Shown: piece after piece, positions 11,801-16,856 of the stretch
Numbering within the stretch: the stretch's first letter is position 1
Layout: each line of letters begins with the position of its first letter
From: DATCYZ01 sp036526195
GTDB lineage: Bacteria > Pseudomonadota > Gammaproteobacteria > Burkholderiales > SG8-39
DNA length: 16,856 bases
Direction: 5' to 3'
NCBI GenBank assembly: GCA_036526195.1
Contig: DATCYZ010000160.1
Span: 1 to 16,856 of the forward strand
The notes under the pieces: generated by a model
The model's database searches: none
Told to the model about the DNA's origin: nothing
What the model saw: the letters and a program-made list of their open reading frames with translations, nothing else
Position numbers and translations under genes: made by a program

Positions 11801-13474
11801 CTAGGAGCGCAGCACGCGGCCGGCGCCCGCCCCGGTGAGCGCGCCCTGCTCCCAGGTCACCGCGCCGTTGACCACGGTGTACTCGATGCCCTGCGAGCGC
11901 ATCACCATGCGCTTGCCGCCGCCGGGCAGGTCGAAGCGCCGCTCCGGCCGGCCCACCGAACCAACCGTGGCGGGATCGAAGATCGCGACATCCGCCGCCA
12001 ACCCGGCCCGCAGCCGGCCGCGATCGCGGATGCCGAAGAAGTCCGCCGGGTCCGACGTCATGCGCTGAACCGCGTGCTCGAGCGTCAGCACCTTGCGCTC
12101 GCGCACCCAGGTGCCGAGCACGAAGCTCGGGTAGCCGGAGTCGCACAGCATGTCGAGGTGCGCCCCGCCGTCGCCCAGCCCGAGCAGCATCGCCGGGTTG
12201 TTGAGGATCTCGGCCATGCGGTCGATGCGGTTGTTGAACGAGGTCATGGTGAACTCGTTGTCGAGATCGTCGGCCAGCGTCAGGTCGAGGAAGGCATCGA
12301 CGCCATCTTTGCCCCATTTTTCCGCCAGCTCCGCCACGCTCAGGCCCTCGTGCTCCTTGAGCGCCGCAGACTTCACCTCGTGCACCGTAATGCGCGCCCA
12401 GTTGCCGAAAGCCGCGGGGCGCTTGAGTTCCTCGCGGAACTGGGCGCGGAAGGCCGGGTCGCGGTACGCCGCCGCTTGCGCGGCCTTCGACTTGTCCTCG
12501 AACACCCGCTTCCACGACGGGAACGCCGCGAAGGAGAACGGATTGCGCATGTTGATCTCGCGCGTCAGCGGCAGGGGCGAGGTCTGCGGGCGCGCGCCGC
12601 GCGCGATCATCGGCGCCGCCCTGGCCAGCGACGTTCTCACCGCCTCGGAGATGTCGTCGCGGTCGAACATGGCGATGAAGGTGATCGGCCGCCCGCTCTC
12701 GGACAGCATGAAATCGAGCAGTTCGAGTTCCGGATCGTCCATCACGCCGATCTGCTTGGTCATGGCGATCTCGATCGCGCCCTTGCCGCGTTCGCGCAGC
12801 GCGTTGCAATAGGCCTTCAGTTCCGCCTTGCTGGCATTGCGGCAGGCGAGCGGCCGGCCGGCGAAGCCCATGTGCTGGTTGAGCAGCGTGCTGGAGAAGC
12901 CGAACGCACCCGCGTCCATCGCCTCGCCGATCAGCGCCTTGATCTGCGCCGTTTCCCCGGCGTCCGCCTCGCGCTCCATCGAGGCCTCGCCCATCACGTA
13001 ATGGCGGAACGGCGTCAGCGGCGCGAGGAAGCCGAGGTTGAGCGCCGGCTTGCGGCGCGCGGCGGCGTCCATGTACTGCGGGAAAGTCTCCCAGTCCCAG
13101 GTGATGCCGGCGTTCAGCACCTCGAAGGGGATCGCCTCGACATTCACCAGGTCGTGCATCGCGATCTCGCGCGAGGCCGGCCGGCAGGGCGCAATGCCCA
13201 CGCCGCAGTTGCCCATCACCACCGAGGTGACGCCGTGCCAGGACGAGGGCGACAGGCCACCGTCCCAGCAGATCTGCGCGTCGTAATGCGTGTGCGGATC
13301 GATGAAGCCGGGCGCGACCGCAAGGCCGTCGGCGTCGATGGTGCGGTGCGCCGCGCCATCGCAGTCGCCGATCTCCGTGATGATGCCGTCGGCAATGGCG
13401 AGATTCGCGCGGCGCGCCGGCGCGCCGGTGCCGTCGATCAGCAGGCCGTTCTTGATCAGCAGGTCGTGTGGCAT
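11801..13474 (-). CDS. Amidohydrolase, N-acyl-D-amino-acid deacylase (D-aminoacylase) family
   Basis: A 557-residue amidohydrolase-superfamily enzyme. The N-terminal beta-sandwich starts LLIKNGLLIDGTGAP. The metal motif is GFIDPHTHYDAQICWD (His61, His63). VTSVVMGNCGVGIAP contains Cys90, matching the Cys metal ligand special to D-aminoacylases. The late motif GDGGAHLDMLCDSGYPSF contains the catalytic Asp. The C-terminal sandwich region includes LAADVAIFDPATVG and VVNGAVTWEQG. The family hydrolyses N-acyl-D-amino acids to D-amino acids. At 557 residues it is longer than the roughly 480-490-residue classic enzymes, so the substrate may differ. The ATG at 13474 lacks a Shine-Dalgarno sequence; TAGACT lies 7 nt upstream. 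It follows the DadA-like gene by 68 bp, which supports D-amino-acid metabolism. Confidence 0.87.
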   Translation of the reverse strand: MPHDLLIKNGLLIDGTGAPARRANLAIADGIITEIGDCDGAAHRTIDADGLAVAPGFIDPHTHYDAQICWDGGLSPSSWHGVTSVVMGNCGVGIAPCRPASREIAMHDLVNVEAIPFEVLNAGITWDWETFPQYMDAAARRKPALNLGFLAPLTPFRHYVMGEASMEREADAGETAQIKALIGEAMDAGAFGFSSTLLNQHMGFAGRPLACRNASKAELKAYCNALRERGKGAIEIAMTKQIGVMDDPELELLDFMLSESGRPITFIAMFDRDDISEAVRTSLARAAPMIARGARPQTSPLPLTREINMRNPFSFAAFPSWKRVFEDKSKAAQAAAYRDPAFRAQFREELKRPAAFGNWARITVHEVKSAALKEHEGLSVAELAEKWGKDGVDAFLDLTLADDLDNEFTMTSFNNRIDRMAEILNNPAMLLGLGDGGAHLDMLCDSGYPSFVLGTWVRERKVLTLEHAVQRMTSDPADFFGIRDRGRLRAGLAADVAIFDPATVGSVGRPERRFDLPGGGKRMVMRSQGIEYTVVNGAVTWEQGALTGAGAGRVLRS

Positions 13475-13542
13475 GGCGGCGAGTCTAGCGCGCCCGGCCG
13501 CGCCTCAGGGCGATCCCCGGCCCCGTTTCGCTGCCCCGTGGT

Positions 13543-14793
13543 TCAGGCCTCGCGGATGCGCAGGCCCTCGAGGTCGATCGCGGCGCTGCGCCCGGCGACG
13601 AGGTCGGCGCTGATGCGCCCCGCCCCCGCCGCCATCGCCCAGCCCATGTGGCCGAGGCCGACGTTGAAAAAGAGGTTCTCGAAACGCCCGGCGCCGAAGC
13701 GCGGCGTGCTCTCCGGCGTCATCGGCCGCTGGCAGACGCGGGTCTCGGCGCGCGCGGCGTCCACCGCGCCCGGGAACAGGTTTTCCGTCACGTCCGCGAG
13801 GCGCTGGAAATCCGCCGGCCGGTGCGTGCGCGCGTGTCCGGCAAACTCGGCGCCACCGGTGACGCGCAGGCCCTCGGCCGTCGGGCACCAGGACATCAGC
13901 CGGCCCTCGTCGATGCCGGCGTGCGCCGGCGCGCGCTCGGGACGCGCCAGCGGCAGCGTCATCGAGTAACCCTTCACCGGGTACACCGGCAGCGGCGCGC
14001 CGAACTGCCGTCGCAGCCCGCCCGGCATGACGCCGAGCGCGCAGACGAAGGCGTCGCCGGGAATCGCCCCCTGCGTCGTCACCACCGAGCGCACGTCGGT
14101 GCCGACGGTGTTCAGCCCGGTGACCTCGCAGCCGAGGTGGAAGCGCGCGCCCTTCTGTCGCAGGCGCGATTCGAGCTCGCGACAGAAGCGCGCGGAATCG
14201 CCCGCCTCGTCCTGCGGCGCGTGCAGCGCGCCGGACAGGTCCGCGGCGCGTGCCGCCAGTGCCGGCTCCAGCGCCGCCAGCTGCGTCGCATCGAGACGCT
14301 CGACGGGGAGGCCGCGTGCGATCGCCGACTGCGCGCGCTTCCAGCCCGCCTCGAGCGCGGCTTCGGAACGGTGCACGTAGAGCACGCCGTTCTGCAACCG
14401 CCCGTAATCGATGCCCTGCGCGCGCACCAGCGCATCCAGGCATTCCTGCGAGTAGCGCACCAGGCGCATCTTCGCTTCCAGTATCTGCGCGTAGCGCGCC
14501 GCGCCGCAGTTGGCAAGGAATTTCAGTCCCCAGGCCCAGAATTCCGGGTCGATGCGCAGCCGCACGCGCAGCGCCTGGTCGTTGCGGAAGAAGGCCTTGA
14601 GGAACACCGGCTTCATCTGCGGGCCGGGCCAGGGGAAGGCACGGCTCGCGGCGATGATGCCGCCGTTGGCGAAGCTGGCAAGCGAGGCCACCGCTGTTTC
14701 GCGCTCGACCACCTCCACCTCATGACCGTCCGTGGCGAGGTACCAGGCCGTGGTCAGGCCGGCGAGCCCGGCGCCGAGCACCACGACTTTCAT
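13543..14793 (-). CDS. dadA: D-amino acid dehydrogenase (DadA-like FAD oxidoreductase)
   Basis: A FAD-dependent oxidoreductase of 416 residues, DAO fold, that likely oxidises D-amino acids to 2-oxo acids and passes electrons to the respiratory chain. The dinucleotide motif VVLGAGLAGLTTAWYLA starts at residue 4. SFANGGIIAASRAFPW and FFRNDQALRVRLRIDPEFW follow, as in DadA. The C-terminal FAD segment NVGLGHMGWAMAAGAGRISADL is in place. The start ATG at 14793 (MKVVVLG) is chosen because the FAD motif must lie near the N-terminus; an upstream in-frame start at 14916 would run into the neighbour. It lies 22 bp downstream of the PaiB-like gene. Glycine or sarcosine oxidase-type activities are alternatives. 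Confidence 0.86.
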   Translation of the reverse strand: MKVVVLGAGLAGLTTAWYLATDGHEVEVVERETAVASLASFANGGIIAASRAFPWPGPQMKPVFLKAFFRNDQALRVRLRIDPEFWAWGLKFLANCGAARYAQILEAKMRLVRYSQECLDALVRAQGIDYGRLQNGVLYVHRSEAALEAGWKRAQSAIARGLPVERLDATQLAALEPALAARAADLSGALHAPQDEAGDSARFCRELESRLRQKGARFHLGCEVTGLNTVGTDVRSVVTTQGAIPGDAFVCALGVMPGGLRRQFGAPLPVYPVKGYSMTLPLARPERAPAHAGIDEGRLMSWCPTAEGLRVTGGAEFAGHARTHRPADFQRLADVTENLFPGAVDAARAETRVCQRPMTPESTPRFGAGRFENLFFNVGLGHMGWAMAAGAGRISADLVAGRSAAIDLEGLRIREA

Positions 14794-14815
14794 CGCTTTG
14801 CCCGGTGCCGCGCGA

Positions 14816-15433
14816 TCACGAGGCGACCAGGTGGCGCTTCGAGAACGCCGCCATCTCGCGGTCGCCCGGCAGCGGCGATGCCTCGAGCTTACGGATGATG
14901 CGTTCCTGCTCGTCACGGCCGCGGTTCTGCGACAGCTTCCAGCGCGCCTCGAGCCGCGTCACCGTGATCTCGAAGTTGACGATGTTCTCGAGCATGCCGT
15001 CGAGGTAGTCGGGTTTTAGCGCATCGAACTCGGCGAGCCAGTCCGGGTCGTAGGCGGCGACCAGCCGGCGCTGCGACGCGTATTTTTCCTTCGCTTCGTC
15101 CATCACCCGCACCGTGCCGTAGGCATGCACCGCGGCGTAGTTCCAGGTCGGCACCGCCGGCTGGCGCGCGTACCAGCGCGGCGAGACGTAGGCATGCGGG
15201 CCCCAGAACATCACCATCACCTCGTCGTCGAAGAAGCCCTGCCACTGCGGGTTCGACCTTGCCATGTGCATCTCGATCACGAGGTCCTTGCCGCGTTCCC
15301 CGACGATGCAGGGCAGGTGCGAGCCGGTGATCTCGCTCCCGGGCGCGGTGACCAGCAGCACGAAGCCGTTGGCGCGCATGAACGCGACGACGTCAGCACG
15401 GTCTTCGTTGCGGTTGTAGGGCGGCGTGTACAT
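14816..15433 (-). CDS. FMN-binding negative transcriptional regulator, PaiB family
   Basis: A 205-residue split-barrel protein of the PaiB family. Members bind FMN-like cofactors; the Bacillus member affects protease and sporulation genes. Visible family segments are MYTPPYNRNEDRADVVAFMR, SHLPCIVGERGKDL, HMARSNPQWQGFF, VMVMFWGPHAYVSPRWYA, VPTWNYAAVHAYGTVRVM and a C-terminal GMLENIVNFEITVTRLEARW. The ATG at 15433 overlaps the ispF stop by one base (TGATG), so it is coupled to ispF, and the DadA-like gene follows 22 bp after its stop. It lacks an obvious DNA-binding helix-turn-helix, as is usual for the family, so regulator is a family label rather than a proven role. Confidence 0.92.
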   Translation of the reverse strand: MYTPPYNRNEDRADVVAFMRANGFVLLVTAPGSEITGSHLPCIVGERGKDLVIEMHMARSNPQWQGFFDDEVMVMFWGPHAYVSPRWYARQPAVPTWNYAAVHAYGTVRVMDEAKEKYASQRRLVAAYDPDWLAEFDALKPDYLDGMLENIVNFEITVTRLEARWKLSQNRGRDEQERIIRKLEASPLPGDREMAAFSKRHLVAS

Positions 15434-15921
15434 CAGGTCTTCCCTTTCGTTGCAGGTTCGATCAGCGCCACGGCGAAGGCGGCAATGCCCTCGCCGCGGC
15501 CGGTAAAGCCCAGGTGTTCTGTGGTGGTGGCCTTGACGTTGACGCACGCCGGCGCCACGCCGAGGTCGGCGGCGATGTTCGCCACCATGGCGGCCGCATG
15601 CGGCGCGAGCCGCGGCGCCTGCGCCACCACCGTGGTGTCGACGTTGACGACGCAAAAGCCGGCGCGCGCGACGCGCGCCGCCACCTCGCGCAGCAGCCTG
15701 CGGCTGTCGGCGCCCTTGAACGCCGGGTCGGTGTCCGGGAAATGCCGGCCGATGTCGCCGAGCGCCGCGGCGCCGAGCAGCGCATCGCACAGCGCGTGCA
15801 GCAGCACGTCGGCATCCGAATGCCCGTCCAGCCCCTTGTCGTGCGCGATTTCCACGCCGCCGAGCACCAGCCTGCGGCCGGCGACCAGCGCGTGCACGTC
15901 GAAGCCCTGCCCGATCCTCAT
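15433..15921 (-). CDS. ispF: 2-C-methyl-D-erythritol 2,4-cyclodiphosphate synthase
   Basis: Fifth enzyme of the MEP isoprenoid pathway; it converts CDP-ME 2-phosphate to the cyclodiphosphate and releases CMP. At 162 residues it has the usual length. The metal ligands Asp8 and His10 are in GFDVHAL, and His42 is in DVLLHALCDALLGAAALGDIG. HFPDTDPAFKGADS and the C-terminal VNVKATTTEHLGFTGRGEGIAA are diagnostic. The ATG at 15921 overlaps the ispD TGA as ATGA, so the two are translationally coupled. It is followed directly by the PaiB-like gene with a one-base overlap. Confidence 0.97.
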   Translation of the reverse strand: MRIGQGFDVHALVAGRRLVLGGVEIAHDKGLDGHSDADVLLHALCDALLGAAALGDIGRHFPDTDPAFKGADSRRLLREVAARVARAGFCVVNVDTTVVAQAPRLAPHAAAMVANIAADLGVAPACVNVKATTTEHLGFTGRGEGIAAFAVALIEPATKGKT

Positions 15922-16622
15922 CGACCGCTCCCCTGTCGCAGCAATATCGCCTCGGCAAGCGCGACATCGCCCTGCCAGGTGACCTTCAGGTTCTCGCGGC
16001 TGCCCTCGACGAGGCGCGGCGCGAGGCCCAGTTGTTCGATCGCGCTCGCTTCATCGGTCACCGGGCCCTTGGCGTCGCGCAGCGCCTGCGCGAGCAGGCC
16101 GGCGCGGAACATCTGCGGCGTCTGCGCGAGCCACAGGCTGGCGCGATCGACTGTCGCCACCACCCGCGGCTGGCCGGAGGCTTCGCCCGCGGCGCGCTTC
16201 ACGGTGTCGCCCACCGGCAGCGCCAGCAGGCCGCCGACTTCGTCGTCGCTGCAGGCCGCGATCAAACGTTCGAGGTCGGCGCGCGGCAGGCAGGGGCGCG
16301 CGGCATCGTGCACCAGCACCCAGTCATCGGCATCCACCGCCGCCATCGCCGCCACCAGCCCGTTGAACACCGAGTCGCGGCGCGTCTCGCCGCCGCAATA
16401 CAGCGGCTCGATGCGCGCGCCGAGGCCGCTCCAGTCCTGCGTGGCAAACAGTTCATCGCCCTTCGCCAGCACCACGAACACCGTCTCGATCGGCGCCGCG
16501 CCGAGCGCGTGCAGCGTGTGCCACAGCATCGGCCGCCCGGCGAGCGTCAGGTACTGCTTCGGCGCGGCACCGGCCATGCGCGCGCCGCTGCCCGCAGCGG
16601 GGATGAGTGCGAAGTGCGTCAA
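15918..16622 (-). CDS. ispD: 2-C-methyl-D-erythritol 4-phosphate cytidylyltransferase
   Basis: Third enzyme of the MEP pathway, which couples MEP to CTP, giving CDP-ME. With the chosen start it has 234 residues, matching the family. The nucleotide-binding loop IPAAGSGARMAGAAPKQYL has Arg15 and Lys22. VLVHDAARPCL, LALPVGDTVKRA, AQTPQMFRAGLL, VTDEASAIEQLG and ENLKVTWQGDVALAEAI are all typical. I chose TTG at 16622 because LTHFALIPAAG begins at the normal distance from the loop. The in-frame ATG at 16658 would add 12 residues of atypical sequence and lie next to the mfd -10 box. It is divergent from mfd and first in the isp-paiB-dadA gene run. Confidence 0.95.
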   Translation of the reverse strand: MTHFALIPAAGSGARMAGAAPKQYLTLAGRPMLWHTLHALGAAPIETVFVVLAKGDELFATQDWSGLGARIEPLYCGGETRRDSVFNGLVAAMAAVDADDWVLVHDAARPCLPRADLERLIAACSDDEVGGLLALPVGDTVKRAAGEASGQPRVVATVDRASLWLAQTPQMFRAGLLAQALRDAKGPVTDEASAIEQLGLAPRLVEGSRENLKVTWQGDVALAEAILLRQGSGR

Positions 16623-16647
16623 GGGGTTTCTTCGAGGGTGGCCCCGA

Positions 16648-16653
16648 TATAAT
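16648..16653 (+). promoter_or_regulatory. Perfect TATAAT -10 box of the mfd promoter
   Basis: TATAAT at 16648-16653 is an exact -10 consensus in otherwise GC-rich DNA, 43 nt before the mfd ATG. Upstream, TTTCTT (16627-16632) could be a weak -35 at 15 bp. The AT-rich patch probably serves the divergent ispD promoter as well. Confidence 0.6.
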
Positions 16654-16696
16654 TGCATGTCGCGCTGCAAGCCACAACCGCACGCGCGATTCCAGG

Positions 16697-16856
16697 ATGC
16701 GCCGAGACACCATTCCCGATCGCAGACGTTTCGCGAGCCTCGCAGGCTCCGCCGATGCCCTCGCACTCGCCGGCCTTGCCGCCGAGGGGTCTCCGCTCGC
16801 CGTGTTCTGCGCCTCGGCGCAGGACGCGCAGCGCCTGGTCGACGAGGTGGTCTGGT
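16697..16856 (+). CDS. mfd: Transcription-repair coupling factor Mfd, N-terminal fragment cut by window edge
   Basis: Only the first 53 codons are in the window. They read MRRDTIPDRRRFASL, then GSADALALAGLAAEGSPLAVF and CASAQDAQRLVDEV, which resembles the first strand and helix of the Mfd UvrB-homology region. Mfd is a DNA translocase that removes stalled RNA polymerase and recruits UvrA. The known mfd/ispD divergent arrangement in betaproteobacteria supports the call. The ATG at 16697 follows a weak CAGG ribosome site. With so little sequence the call rests partly on context. Confidence 0.8.
   Translation, partial: MRRDTIPDRRRFASLAGSADALALAGLAAEGSPLAVFCASAQDAQRLVDEVVW

Noticed and set aside
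12074..13969. Open frame of 631 codons on the plus strand opposite the deacylase-like gene
   Set aside because: Antisense shadow: low-complexity Arg/His/Ala-rich translation with no domain, and it crosses the boundary of two real minus-strand genes.
13543..14916. DadA-like protein starting at 14916
   Set aside because: The extra 41 residues are basic, lie within the PaiB-like gene, and would place the FAD motif too far from the N-terminus.
14816..15967. A 383-codon minus frame that would fuse an N-terminal part to the PaiB-like protein
   Set aside because: The extra N-terminal part is ispF read in the wrong frame. The family start MYTPPYNRN at 15433 is exact and coupled to the ispF stop.

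Overview
This window is GC-rich, densely packed chromosomal DNA. It looks like a betaproteobacterium, possibly Rhodocyclales-like (Azoarcus/Thauera type), although the exact lineage cannot be fixed from sequence reading alone. The evidence is the mfd | ispD-ispF divergent pair, the tsaB-rimI-family 4 uracil-DNA glycosylase operon, an OmpR/EnvZ pair, frequent GTG starts, ATGA-type overlaps between genes, and very short intergenic gaps (the longest is about 155 bp). I see no tRNA, rRNA, CRISPR array, insertion sequence, integrase or phage gene, and no stretch over 300 bp without a gene.

Layout. (1) 1-2163, minus strand: an operon of a small helical protein of unknown function, an aldo/keto reductase whose usual catalytic His is Asp, and an old yellow enzyme cut by the window edge. 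(2) 2197-3013, plus: a small orphan protein and a two-CBS-domain protein. (3) 3023-4911, minus: tsaB, rimI and a family 4 uracil-DNA glycosylase (t6A tRNA modification, protein N-acetylation, DNA repair). (4) 4982-7116, plus: two overlapping paralogous tartrate/isopropylmalate-type beta-decarboxylating dehydrogenases whose substrate-binding arginines differ. (5) 7117-7233: a short AT-rich promoter-like island with two inverted repeats. (6) 7234-9270: a divergent pair of a lipoprotein with two BamE-like halves (minus) and a PlsB-like acyltransferase (plus). (7) 9305-11788: a small secreted Arg-rich protein (minus), divergent from ompR-envZ (plus). (8) 11801-16622, minus: ispD-ispF-paiB-like-dadA-like, then an N-acyl-D-amino-acid deacylase-like amidohydrolase. 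(9) 16697-16856, plus: the start of mfd.

How the genes fit together. The deacylase and DadA-like enzyme could form a two-step route from N-acyl-D-amino acids to 2-oxo acids, placed behind the isoprenoid genes ispD and ispF. The tandem dehydrogenases probably act on hydroxy-dicarboxylic acids such as tartrate or malate. OmpR-EnvZ is a standard two-component system, and the neighbouring secreted protein could be a regulatory partner or target. Most of the window is ordinary core genome, and I did not find a clearly new multi-gene system. The best leads are the split dehydrogenase pair, the D-amino-acid cluster, the secreted protein beside ompR-envZ, the duplicated BamE-like lipoprotein, the substituted aldo/keto reductase, and a recurring promoter-to-ATG spacing that suggests leaderless transcripts.
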